From Plecoglossus altivelis (Eukaryota > Chordata > Actinopteri > Osmeriformes > Plecoglossidae), in assembly GCA_036571765.1 (NCBI GenBank), contig BROE01000022.1, positions 14,341,576 to 14,405,575 of the forward strand: a stretch of DNA of 64,000 nucleotides, given 5' to 3'. Below are positions 35,361 through 47,700 of this stretch, piece after piece. The notes beneath the pieces were generated by a model. The model did not search any database, was not told the DNA's origin, and saw only the letters and a program-made list of their open reading frames with translations. The stretch's first letter is position 1. Every line of letters starts with the position of its first letter. Made by a program: the position numbers and the translations under genes.

Positions 35361-36330
35361 CTGCAAATAACACAATATAATATTTTAAGACAAGCCAATT
35401 TACAATACAACATACGTAACATGACTGATTAAACTGAAAGTTCACACTTTTATCCACTAAATGAGGTCTTCTAAATTTGATACCTGCTACAGGTCTCAAA
35501 AACATTTGAACAGGGGCAACAAATGGCTGGAAAAGCATACATTTATTTTAAATTCAGCAGGGAGAACATCTAGCACAGGGGTCACCAACTAGAGGGCTAC
35601 CATGCAGACTATTTTCCGTCCAACCTCAGTTTAGCACGCCTGATTCTACTAATTCTACTTCTGAAAGAAACACATAGGGGTGACAGCTATACAAACAAAT
35701 GTACAAACATTTTCCCGACTTGACTCAATGTCGCTGCTGAACATTCCAGATTCAGCAGCAACAATAAAATGAGCTATTACGAATAACGAGCCTTGTGTCA
35801 CCAGTCCTGTTATAACCAAATGCTGATATATTCCAAAATGCCTGGATGCGATATCTAACAGATTATTCAAATGATAACCTTCAATTTAGAGAATGAAATT
35901 GCAATCTTACTTCACGTCTTTGATTATCACACATGTGCAGAACTAGCAAATTTGACTGGTAAGAGGATAAGATTTTTTCTTAAATCATTCCAACTTAGCA
36001 CATCCAAAAACAAAACTGTTGAAAGCGTGTGGTCTCAACTCAACCTCTTTTGGAAATTGAAAGCTGGCTGTTGTTCAAAACAAAGTGCAGATAGCTATAC
36101 CTACAGATGCACAGCATAAGCAGACATAGCCGACCTATGTTTCAGAAACGTTTTAGGCTAACACCTACAAATGCAAATACAAAAAAAACGTAAATCAACA
36201 AAAAGGGAAAACTGTGACACCCTTTTAAATTAAATATTTTTTGAGCCGCTTTATTTGCCTTAAATAATATAATCTACCATTTTTAAGTAGATTTACTTAA
36301 TTCAGCAATAGCAGTAAACAGACCTCACAC
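35361..36330. other. USP37 5' UTR intron, with a hAT-MITE scrap
   Basis: CACAGGGGTCACCAACTAGA at 35575 resembles the CAGGGGTGTCAAACCCTGG terminus of a common hAT MITE (see 48410). The rest is unrecognised. Confidence 0.4.
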
Positions 36331-36433
36331 CGCTATACAGCTGGTCGACTAGAGAGAGAGAAAAAAAAGAATCAGTCGACCAGGCGCATATACACCAAAC
36401 AATCAACAAGTAATCTGAGTGAGGACAGCCCTA
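36330..36433 (-). mobile_element. hAT-like terminal fragment (right end)
   Basis: Ends CTGAGTGAGGACAGCCCTA at 36415-36433, the inverted counterpart of the terminus at 11686. Internal GTCGACCAGGCGCATAT also resembles the sub-terminal region of that copy. Only one end is visible here. Confidence 0.5.
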
Positions 36434-37010
36434 CAAGCAACTAATTAAGTTGATTGATTTGTAACATGAGTAGCTATAAAAGGGACATCTTAGCAGGGTA
36501 GTCTCTCAGGAGTACAGATGGGCAGAGGATCTCAGCTTCAGAGAAACTGGAGAAAATACGACACCTAGGGGACAAGCTTTGATTGAATGCCCATGGTGTT
36601 CGGCCTCAAAGCTCATGTAAATGACCTGTAAAAGGCATTTAGTTCTCAGTTTGTGCATACATTTGTTAAGTTTCTATGTTTAAAAATCCATGTTATCCAT
36701 GTTCTATTGTGACTAAAATGTTGGCTTGTGATTTCAAACACTTAGTTTTAATTTATTTTAAATTTGAAAAAAGTCCCAACTTTTCTGGACTTTGGGTTGT
36801 ACTTAAAATGCATTTGTCTTATGAAGAGGAGAAAGTAATTCTCCACAGATGTGTCAAGCAGAGCCACACATTCTAACAGTATGATCAAATTAACTTACTC
36901 AAATAAATGAGTATAATTAATCAATCAATGCCTGAAAGTCACATAAAACCTTAGAAATAATGATGCAAAAACTAGAGAGTTGGTTGCATCCAATTCAGTG
37001 TTCTGTATAC

Positions 37011-37541
37011 TGTGGCAGACCAGGGAGAGAGCGGGAGGTAATCGGTGGCAGGTACTTCCCAGTGCAGGTGCTCCAGCCAATGGGAGCTTGGCAGTGGACG
37101 CACCTGCCGGCAATCCCCAATCAAGGGAGTATAAATTCGGCCAAGCAGCTGCAGCAGAGGAGGAAGAAGAGAAAAAAGCCAAGAGGCTACGAAAGGCAGC
37201 CGAGTAGCAGAAAGAAGCCAAGAGGCTGCGACAGGCAGGCGACTACGAGAAAGAAGCCAAGAGGCTGCGACAGGCAGGCGACTACGAGAAAGAAGCCAAG
37301 AGGCTGCGAGAGGCAGTCGAGTAGCAGAAAGAAGCCACGAGACCGTGAGCGGCCGATAACCGAGAGAGAATTCACAGAGACCCCTGGAAAGAAGTCCGTC
37401 TTTTCTTTTGTTTTTGGTGAAGGTACTTTTGTCCCAGCCCCTCATCCTCCACGTTTGTATTAAAATACTTTTTTGCTCAACCACACCTCCCTTGTTGGCT
37501 CCTACCTTCCACCCGACTCTCACCTCACTACGGGCGCCACA
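37011..37541 (+). mobile_element. LTR-like element (probable solo LTR)
   Basis: Begins TGTGGC and ends GCCACA, short inverted termini with TG...CA ends typical of LTRs. A TATA box (GAGTATAAATTCGG, near 37128) precedes a minisatellite, and a polyadenylation-like ATTAAAATAC lies near 37459, giving a U3-R-U5 order. No internal retroviral genes and no clear target duplication were seen. Other boundary choices (CACAACA) are possible. Confidence 0.55.
37155..37358 (+). repeat. 39-bp minisatellite, about five units
   Basis: Unit GAAAGAAGCCAAGAGGCTGC... of 39 bp repeated at about 37164, 37203, 37242, 37281 and 37320, the middle two identical. As 39 is 13 codons, each unit keeps frame and yields a basic RKKPRGCDRQ-type peptide in one frame and EKEAKRLRQAGDY in another. 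The 167-codon frame at 36960-37463 spans it but has no other support. Confidence 0.88.
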
Positions 37542-37544
37542 ACA

Positions 37545-40398
37545 CAAATTACTAAGGTGTACTTAAGTCATGTATCATTATATACCTTCTGGTCCAGATC
37601 AGATACTCCGTAGTCCGTTTTTTCGTCCTTATGGTCCGGACCAACTGCTGTGTTTTGTCATGTAGTCCACAAATTTGGTGAATGGTTTTCTATTTCAATC
37701 CAATTTGCGTTGGCAGAGCTGTTAGCCTAATACATCTCAGAGAACAAACCTTTGTTTATTAAAGATACTCATCAATTACACTTATTTTGTTAGATCAAAA
37801 GCAGTTCTCCATGACCCTTCCTGTGTGCCTCGTGGCCTGGACCACAGGGGGGGGGGGGGGGGGGTGAAACTGGTGATCCCAACTTGTACCGGCCCATACA
37901 GCTGCTAAGTGTTCAATTGCCTGTAATGGGCCGGGTGTTCAGTGTTCCATCACCTGAACAGCCTGTGTACGGGCCCAGCCGCTAACATGCCATTGCGTGG
38001 TCCGGACCATAATGAATTGTTTGTGATTCTAATCCACCCACTCTGGAAAAGGTGGCGGTGCTGTTACCAGATCAAATGTTAGCACCAAATCCTTTGTCTA
38101 TTAGATATTCCCTTTTGATTATGCCTTTTTTCTTATTGCATTGTGGGCTATAAGAGTTTGTGGGATGAACTGCGCCATTCAATTTTGGTCATGCTACAAG
38201 CACAAAATGTAACAAATTTCGGAATAATATTTTCGGCAAACTATGGCATCTATAAGCCCCACAGGGTTTATTCATTGTGCTATAAGATGTATATTGCGTA
38301 ATTATGTAATTAATATGAGGATATAAGAAAGTATAGTATGTGGTATGTAATGAGATAAAAATAAAATAAGTCAAGTTCTGTGACCATCCTTGTCTGGCTT
38401 ATAGAAGCAACGAGAAGACAGGGTAGTTCATGTTTTGTAGATAAACAGTACAGAGGTGACAAATGTGGCTTAGACGTATGAAGACGTAGTTGATTGGCTT
38501 GACTTGAAAAATGATAACGACTAGTTTTCTTATTTAAAGGCTTCTCAAGGAACAATGGTTACAACAAAAAATGGAGACAGGAGGGTTTAATGCTTTCCCA
38601 GTCTTGGTATGGTCATCAGAACTACACACTAACTGGAAAGCAAAAGTATGCTGCTATAACTAGAGCTTGTTTGTGGGAGCAGAGATCATTTTATCATTGT
38701 CTCCTTTTTTAATTCAACACAATTAACGCAATAAAGTAGTCTTGTTTTGTCCTTGGCTAATGCATGGAAACAGTAAATGAGATGCTTGCATTTGCCTTTG
38801 TGCACTGTTATCAAATATTGTATGTCTGGCAGAATAATGGCACTGAGCCCAAACTCCGATCAACCTCCTCCCTTGATGCATCATACTAACACATCGCATT
38901 TGTTTTGTTTTGTTGTTGTTGCAAGATTACTAACAATGCTGTAGACAACCGGTCTTGTGTATTACAATAGACTCAGTACAGCTTAAAAATATGTACTGTA
39001 GCATCACTGCAGTTACAAACACAAAACGTAGATTGCCATAGTTGTTAAGGAAGCTACCCACAGACCCTCCGCACTATTTGAGTCGAAAGTGCTGGACCCA
39101 TTTTTCAATTTATAAAACAAATTCCTGTCAAATTAGAGTAATGTCTTTGTTAATACCGTCCTGTATGTGACAATGCCACAACCCGTAACTTGATGTCAAT
39201 GTGTTCAGGAAGGCTTACAGTACAGGACAGTGAAAATTGCAGACATTTTCCAATTGGGACTTCGATTTTTTAGTTTATACCCGACGAGTGCCCGCACCCA
39301 TTCACTGCAACGAAATAGCTTCATGGAACTCCGACTCGGAATCTGAGCGGATTTTAAAAAAAGATATTGGCGTTTTAGAAACGGTTATATGATGTGTTCT
39401 CTTCGTATTTAGGACGAAATTATTTACAAGCTAGCGGTTTGATCGTGTAATTGTATATCTCAATCCTACTGGCTAATCAGCCAACATGTTAACGTAGTCT
39501 ACATCCAAAGTCGCTATCGTAAAGCCAACCTCTTATCCACAAACTAGATTAACGGAAACAGCTTCGAGGTCAAATTTAAATTTAAAAACGTCTACATTGA
39601 GTATATATTGTCAATATTATTGTGCACACGTGTTTTAGTATAGTTAATATGCAATTTAATTCCATAATTTGCCCACGCATGACTAATACATTTTATTTCA
39701 GGCTCAAATGGGTTTGTCCTCCTACTGGGCATACGCGGAAATTCGTCTAGACCGGGAGCTACACGGAGCAAGTGGTGCGGACCGGAAGGAGTACGACTTA
39801 AGCACACCTTTATGTTCCGTGTCTAAAACACCGAATAGGCCTCAATAGCTTATGTTAAATTACGTTCACACAAACAGGTTTTTTTTATTTTAAGATACGA
39901 TTCCCCACTTATTACTCGGTTCAAGTGTTTGCAGTCTTTCGACCGGCAATAATCTAAAAATGAAGCTACCCTCTTAATATCCGTCGACTTCGTTGTTCAT
40001 CTAGTTGAGTGCGATTATTTACCGTACATTGTTATAGAAACATGTATATTCATTGATACACGTGTTAGTTGACTACTGTGGTAAGCCACAATATATATTC
40101 GACTGAGCAAGTACAACATTCGCATAACGAACTTTTAATTAAACACGAGCCCCAAGTTAGAACCGGCAGTAAACTTGTTGTAACCGATGTGGTTAACTAG
40201 ATAATACAGGACGAGAGAGGGTTGTCTTCAACATTAGTTTATAGCACCAGCGTCCAATGAGTAAATAAGTTAATAATGAGTTAATAATGCAGCCAAAATT
40301 TCCGCACCATCATATCGTAAACAGTCGATTGTTAAACAGTAAGACGGCTAGCGAATAATGCATGAGCACGTTGAGTGTTAGTGAAGTGAAGTGACGTA
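37545..40398. other. USP37 5' UTR intron, mostly unrecognised
   Basis: Contains a run of 18 G at 37847-37864 and a GGTCCGGACC-rich stretch around 37.6-38.0 kb that may be a hAT relic. Towards 39-41 kb no repeat or exon could be supported. Confidence 0.5.
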
Positions 40399-40675
40399 TT
40401 GTCAAGTACTCGAAATTTACCTCTGCATTTAACCCGTCCAAGTGCACACACAGCAGTGAGTAGTGGGCAACCGCACACTACACCCGGAGCAGTGGGCAGC
40501 TACTGCTCCAGCGCCCGGGAAGCAATTGGGGGTTCGGTGCCTTGCTCAAGGGCACCTCAGTCATGGTATCGAAGGCAGAGAGAGTGATGTTTGTTCACAA
40601 TCCTGCCGGTGCGAGAATCGAACCAGTAACTTGCAGGTTACAAGCCCGACTCCCTAACCATTAGGCCACGATTTA
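40399..40675 (-). mobile_element. tRNA-derived SINE
   Basis: On the minus strand the head reads TCGTGGCCTAATGGTTAGG (A-box-like) followed by GGTTCGATTCTCGC (B-box consensus GGTTCGANTC), a split RNA polymerase III promoter as in a tRNA. The body (GGTGCCTTGCTCAAGGGCAC read on the plus strand, GCAATTGGGGGTTCGG) is that of a very common fish SINE. It is not a functional tRNA: the anticodon arm and acceptor pairing are not conserved. Confidence 0.78.
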
Positions 40676-40994
40676 CCATGCAATGTGCAAAAACTAATTA
40701 AAACACATATAGGTAGAGCTAGCTATATTCATGGCAACATCTTGCACTAACTATCTGGCTGATGGTGCAACTCATTTCTTCTGCACTCGCTGCAGCAGGC
40801 AGTTTGTTTGTAACTAACTAGAAGCTAGACTACTAGATATATCGTTTGCAAGCCAACTGACTATAAGAACAGGCCTATAGATAAACAACCAGAACGCTAG
40901 TATCTTGCTAACTCGCGTGCTAGCACATTTGATTGATTGCGATTTGATGATATAAACATAAGAAATACTTCGTGACAGCAAAATATGTCCTTAC

Positions 40995-41110
40995 CTGTCA
41001 ATTCAGAGAGTGCTTTTCAAAACTTAAAATTATGGTATCTTTACATTAGAAGCGGGTTTCATGTTTTGCCGGTATTCCGTTTCTGTAATATATAAATCGG
41101 TAAGAGGCCT
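40995..41110 (-). other. usp37: Probable non-coding first exon of USP37
   Basis: A strong splice donor, GACAG|GTAAGG, on the minus strand at 40995/40994, placed just inside the promoter region and about 5.6 kb upstream of the exon carrying the ATG, whose 5' part is preceded by a good acceptor. The transcription start is not determined; the upper end is approximate. Confidence 0.5.
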
Positions 41111-41539
41111 CAGACGTCAATGATGGCGGGAACCTGAAATTGACCAGCGGAAATGATAGTCGAGAATACAATCTCTCGCGCGATATTCTAGTAAAACGTG
41201 CGTTCGACATTGGCTGTGCTTGCTTCAAACCAGCTAGAGTTGCCGCAGTCGGGGAGGAGTTATTATACATGGCTAGCTGCAGCCGTCTGCAGCGCTGTAG
41301 GAAGTCGAATGTACCTAAAGCCTACGATTCAGATGTTCCGGTTCCTGTTTGAACTACTCTTCTTGCTTTGACATGTACCTCTTTAAATGAAATTGTCACT
41401 GTCGTGAATGCAGAGGTTTTGATCATGTGAGGAACGTTAAAATCATTATATTTAAAGTTGCACTCATCGTTGACAATGAGGGGGTAATTGCACAAATTAA
41501 AAGTACGTGGTGGCAACTAGCACGACAGTCACCGAAAAC
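41000..41539. promoter_or_regulatory. Putative bidirectional promoter of USP37 and OSGEPL1
   Basis: The two genes start head to head within about 500 bp. The interval has CpG-containing motifs unlike the surrounding AT-rich sequence: GGCGGGAA at 41125-41132 (E2F-like TTCCCGCC on the USP37 strand, overlapping an ATGGCGG YY1-like core) and TCTCGCGCGA at 41172. E2F control of USP37 is known in mammals; its use here is inferred. Confidence 0.5.
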
Positions 41540-41730
41540 ATGCTAGCATTAACTGTTGTGTGCAGACAGACCGACAGGCTTAAATGTTTTTCTGGATTTT
41601 GGAGACAAATGAGCAAAAGGCTTGTGTTAGGGATAGAGACAAGCTGTGACGATACAGGGGCAGCAGTTGTAGACGAAACAGGACAGATTCTGGGGGAATC
41701 GTTACAATCTCAAAAGGAAGTACACTTGAA
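41540..41730 (+). CDS. osgepl1: OSGEPL1 coding exon 1
   Basis: Encodes residues 1-63: presequence-like MLALTVVCRQTDRLKCFSGF, then LVLGIETSCDDTGAAVVDET and LQSQKEVHL. The donor is GTAAGT at 41731. Ends in phase 2. Confidence 0.93.
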
Positions 41731-44700
41731 GTAAGTGGGGTGTTTTTTTACCAGACTTTTCCTTATGTAGTTGTGGAGGCTGTCCATATAGGCAGAGGAG
41801 CTTGCTCCACATATAAAAATGTGGAGCAACCTCCTCTGCCTTTATGGACATATATATTCAGTGAGGAAAAAGTATTTGAACACCCTCCTATTTTAAAAGC
41901 AAGTTCTCCCACTTGGAAATCATAGAGGGGTCTGAAATTGTCATCTTAGGTGCATGTCCACTGTGAGAGACATAATCTAAAAAGAAAATCTATAAATCAC
42001 AATCTATGACTTTTTTAAACTATTTATTTGTATGATCCAGCTGCAAATAAGTATTTGAACACCTGTCTATCAGTTAGAATTCTGACCCTCAAAGACCTGT
42101 TAGTCTGCCTTAAAAATGTCCACCTCCAGTCCATTTATTATCCTTAATTAGATGCACCCGTTTGGGGTCGTTAGCCACATAAAGACACCTGTCCTCCCCA
42201 AAAATCAGTAAGAATCCAACTACTAACATGGCCAAGACCGGAACACCTCCCTAGGGAGGCATCCAGGATGCATCCGAAACAGATGCCCGAGCCACCTCAG
42301 ATGGCTCCTCTTGACATGGAGGAGCAACGGGCTCCTCACCCTATCTCTAAGGGAGTGCCCGGCCACCCTACGGACGAAACTCATTTCGACCGCTTGTATC
42401 CACGATCTCGTCCTTCTTCACCACAAAGGTCCGGTAGAGAGACCACATCACTGCAACCGCTGCACGGATCCGCCTGTCAATCTCCAGTTCCGTCCTTCCC
42501 TCGCTTCTGAACAAGGCCCCGAGATACTTATACTGCTCGACTTGAAGCAAAGACTCCCCATCCACCCGAAGGGAGCAAGCCACCTTTTTCCGGTCGAGAA
42601 CCATGGCCTCGGATTTGGAGGTGCTGATTCCCATCCCGGCCGCTTCACACTTGGCTGCAAAGTGCTCTAGTGCATGCTGTAGGTCCCGGTCCGATGAAGC
42701 CATCAGGACAACATCATCTGCGAATAGCAGAGATGAGATCCTGTGCTCCCCAAACCAGACACCCTCCAGCCCCTGGCTGCCTAGAAATTCTGCCCATAAA
42801 AACAATGAACAGAACCGGTGACAAAGGGCAGCCCTGAGCAAATGGTCCCAGACCCCATACTCGCGGCAAACCCCCCACAGGACACCACGAGGGACATAGT
42901 CAAGCGCCTTATCCGGGTCCACAAAGCACATGTGAACTGGTTGGACAATTTCCCATGAACCCTCAAGCACCCAATGAAGAGTGTAGAGCTGATCCAGTGT
43001 TCCGCGACCAGGACAAAAACCACACTGCTCCTCCTGAATCCGAGGTTTGACTATCGGTCAGATTCTCCTCTCTAGTACCCTGGCGTAGACCTTACCGGGG
43101 AGGCTGAGGAGTGATCCCCCTGTAGTTGGAACACACCCTCTGGTCCTCCTTCTTATGAAGGGGTACCACCATCCCAGTCTGCCAGTCCAGAGATACTATC
43201 CCAAGCTGCCACGCGACAGCCCCACAACATCCAAAGACTTAACATACTCAAGACGGATCTCATCTACCCCCAGGGCTTTGCCACCGAGTAGCCCACCGAC
43301 TACCTCGGTGACTTCCGCCTGGGTGATCGATGAGTCCGCCTCTGGGTCCCCAGCCTCTGCGTCCTCCACAGAAGACGTGACGGCAGGTTGAGGAGATCCT
43401 CAATGTATTCCTTCCACCGCTCAACAACGTCCCCAGTTGAGGTCAGCAGCTCGCCCCCCGCACCATACACGGTGTTGGTGAAGAACCGCCTCTCCCCACT
43501 GAGTCGGCGAACGGTTTCCCAGAATTTCCAAGAGTCCTTCCCCATGGCCTCCCCAGATTCCTCCCAGACCCGAGTGTTTGCCTCCGTGACAATCCGAGCC
43601 GCGGCACGCTTGGCCTGCCGATACCCGTCAACTGTCTCAGGAGTCCCACAAGCCCACCAGGCTCGATAGGACTCCTTCTTCAGTTTGACAGCATCCCTTA
43701 CTTCCGGTGTCCACCACCGGGTTCGGGGGTTGCCACACCAGAGACCTTACGACCCCAGCTCCGGGCCGCCGCATCGACAACAAAGGCCGAGAACATAGTC
43801 CACTCAGACTCAATGTCCCCAGTGCCCCCCGGAATGTGTGAGAAACTCTCCGGGAGGTGCGAGTTGAACACCCTGCTGACAGAGGGCTCAGCTAGACATT
43901 CCCAACAGACTCACACGATACACTTGGGTCTGCCAGGTCTGTCCGGCTTCCTCTCCAGCAGTGGATCCAGCTCACGACCAGGTGGTGATTGGTTGACAGC
44001 TCCGCCCCTGTAAGTGTCCGAGACACACACGACAACAAAGTCGATCATCGACCTGCGGCCTAGAGTATCCTGGTGCCACATGCACTAATGGACACCCTTG
44101 TGCTCTAACATTGTGCTCATTATGTACGAACTGTGACTAGCACAGAAGTCCAATAACAGAACACTGCTCGGTTTCAGATGGGGGGGCCGTTCTTCCCAAT
44201 CACCCCTCTCCGGGTTTCACTGTCGTTGCCCACGTGGGCGTTGAAGTCCCCCAGCAGAACAATGGAGTCCCCGGTCAGTGCACTGTGCAGTACCCTTCCC
44301 ATGGACTCAGAGGCCCGGTACTCTGCACTGTTATTCGGCCCATCGGCCGATACAACAGTGAGCGACCTGTCCCCGGCTTGAAGGTTCAGGGATGCGACCC
44401 TCTCATTTTTATCATTTACTGGGGTAAACGCCAACATGTGGCAGCCGAGCCGCGGGGCTGTGAGCAAGCCCACGCCAGCCTCTCTCGAGGACAATGGATC
44501 CAGAATCCAAACTGTGCATGGAGGCAAGGCCAACCATATCTAGCCAGTAACGCTATACCTTCCATATAACCTCGGGCTCCTTCCCTGCCAGCGTGGTGAC
44601 ATGCAATGTCCCCAGCACTAGAGACGGTGTGCATGGCCTTGGTCGTCCAGGCACCTGCCCCTGACTGCCGCCCAAAACACACTGCACCGGCCTGGTCCTA

Positions 44701-47700
44701 GGTGACTAGCCTGCAGGAAGGTGATCCCACGTTGTCTTTTCAGGCTATACCCCGCCGGGTCCCATGGGCAAAGACCAGGCCACCAGGCGCTCGCCTGCAA
44801 GCACTCACTCCAGGCCTGGCTCCAGGGTGGGGCCCCGGTAACGCCACTCAGGGTGACATATTGAATCTCTTTGGTCTTGGCATCATAGGGGTTTGGTGAA
44901 CCACGCTTAGTCTGGCAAGTCACCTAGGACCAGTTTGCTTTAGGAGACCCTACTAGGAACTTATTACCCCCGACAACATAGCACCTAGGATCATCCAAGC
45001 ACTCAAACCCTACCACCACGTTAAGGTGGCGGTTCAGGGGGGGGCACTAAGACGTCATGGTTTGAAATCATGCATGGCACAGAAGGTTCCCCTGCTTAAA
45101 CCAGCACATGTCAAGGCCCGTCTTAAGTTTGCCAATGACCATTTGGATGATCCAGAGTCAGGTGAGAAAATTCTGTGGTCAGATGAGACCAAAATAGAAC
45201 TTTTTGGTCATAATTCCACTAAACTTGTTTGGAGGAAGAATGATGATTACAATCCCAAGAACACCATCCCTACTGTGAAGCATGGGGGTGGTAGTATCAT
45301 GCTTTGGGGATTTTGGGTATTAAGGAGAGGATGACCGGGGCCATGTATTGCGAGATTTTGGGGAACAACCTCCTTCCCTCAGTTAGAGAATTGAAGATGG
45401 GTCGAGGCTGGGTCTTCCAACATGACAATGACCCGAAGCACACAGCTAGGATAACCAAAGAGTAGCTCTGTAAGAAGCATATCAATTAAGTTGGATCATG
45501 CATATCTTGCTTGGCCTAGCCAGTCTCTAGACATAAATCCAATAGAGAATCTTTAGGGAGCTTAAACTCTGTATTTTTCAGCGACAAGCCAGAAATCTGA
45601 CTGATCTAGAGAAGATCTGTGTGAAGGAGCAGGCCAAAATCCCTCCTACAGTATGTGCAAACCTGATGAAAAACTACAGGAAATGTTTGACCTCTGTAAT
45701 TGCAAACAAAGGCTTCTGTGCCAAATATTAACATTGGTTTTCTCTGGTGTTCAATTACTTATTTGCAGCTGTATCATACAAATAAATTGTTTAAAATCAT
45801 ACATTTTGATTTCTGGATTATTTTCTGTCTCTCACAGTGTACAATTACCTACGATGACAATTTCAGACCCCTCTATAATTTCCAAGTGGGAGAAGTAGCA
45901 AAATAACAGGGTGCTCAAATACTTTTCCTCACTGTATATACGTATGTGTGTATAATATATATATATATATATATATTAGTATCATTTATTAAATAATTCC
46001 CACTTTTAAAATCTACTTTTTACACACACTCATTGAGGATTAGAGGTTTACTCCACTTCATTGTCTATTATTTCGTATATTTAGAAGGTTTATGATATTG
46101 TAGCTCATCATAGATGTAATCATATTGTCTACTGCTGATCCTTGGGAGGGATTGCAGTGCCGCTTGTTTCCATTTTGGGGTCACGGGTGACTGGAGCCTA
46201 ACCCAGTAGCTTTTGGGTCATGGGTGGGGTACACCCTGGACTGGGGCCAGCACGTCGCAGGGCTAACACAGAGACACAGACAACCATTCACTCGCACATC
46301 CACTCTCTAGGGGCAATTTCAATATACCAATTAACCTATCACATGCATGTCTTTGGATGGTGGGAGGAAGCTGGAGTGCCCGGAGGGAACCCACGGTAAC
46401 ATGGGGAGGACATGTAGACTCCACCCAGAGAGATCATGTGATGTTGGATTTGGCCCAAGAATCGAACCCATGATCTCCTTCCTGGGAGGCAAGGGCTCTA
46501 ACCTCGCTTACACCATGCACCATAGATGTAATCAATTATACATAATATTTTATCAATAATGTATTATGTAATTTATGTTCTGAGTACTTATGTTGGTTGG
46601 TTTACGTTGCTTTCTCCCAAGAAAATAAGTGCCCAGTCTGACCTTTTGTTGTTCTGGGCAGCTGAAAATAAAAGACATAAACTTGAACTTGAACCTGCAG
46701 GCAGAAGGGAAAGAGCCTAGAAGGATTGGCTTCTGCTTTTTGGACTAAACCAGAAGTTTTAAAATATTACTAAAATCACAAAGCTTACATAAATTTCTAC
46801 GAAATTCAGAAAGGAAAACTCAAGTAATTTAGAAATCTTACCAAACTTTTATCGTAACATAGATGTACGTACATCATGAATAACTAGCTCCAAAGAGACA
46901 TCACACAATTTAGAATAATGTGACTTTATAAGATGGAAATCCTGAGTTATTTACCAAAGCTTTTCGCTGCCAAGGTGTCATTGACTACAAAACTGAGTTT
47001 ACCTAGTCATAGTTGAATAACCACAAGTCATTGGGTAAAATACAGTGAACCTCAACATCTCCTCTTTCCTATACAAATCTCACAATTTGAAATTGCTGTT
47101 CATTTTTCAAATGTGGCTCGACCTTTTCTGGCTCTGGCCTGTACCTTTGTTATGCCCCAAACTTAACATACGCATCTGAGCATATGCTCATCACAACTTT
47201 AGGCCGTGGTACTATTTTGTCATTAACAGTTATTAGCAATGCTAAGATATCCTTTATCTAGCATGGGTAGACTGTGTCATTATTTAGTTTATTGGCCATG
47301 GGGCTGACATCATTTCGTTATTCTTTCGTGTTTCATTCCAATAAATAACCCGTTGTGACTTAAATATAAAACTCACAATGCGTGTTTGGCTATATTGTGT
47401 TTTTGTTCCGCAGCATAGCTCTTGTAAAACAACCAATCAATGCACAGCTCAACTAAACATGCATGATCATAACATAATAATGGGAAAACGTTTCATTGTA
47501 GGGCTGTTTCACAGTGATGTACAGTGGGGCAAAAAGTATTTAATCAAGCACCAACAAGTTATCTCACTAAAAAAGATGAGAGAAGCCTATAATTTTCATC
47601 ATAGGTACACTTCAACTATGAGACAAAATGAGCAGAAAACAAATCCAGAAAATCTCATTAACTGATCTTTAAAGAACTTATTTGCAAATTATGGTGGAAA

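Noticed and set aside
35033..35422. Extended N-terminus of USP37 through the upstream open frame (MLRMLYCKLACLK...)
   Set aside because: It crosses the splice acceptor at 35361 and has no counterpart in USP37; the start at 35266 matches the family length.
37155..37358. CRISPR-like array
   Set aside because: Units are contiguous without unique spacers, and the genome is a vertebrate.
36972..37547. 191-codon minus frame and 167-codon plus frame around the 39-bp repeat
   Set aside because: Long only because the repeat unit is a multiple of three; sits in an LTR-like element.
40399..40675. A functional tRNA gene
   Set aside because: A- and B-box motifs are present but no cloverleaf or intact acceptor stem; the body is a known type of SINE.
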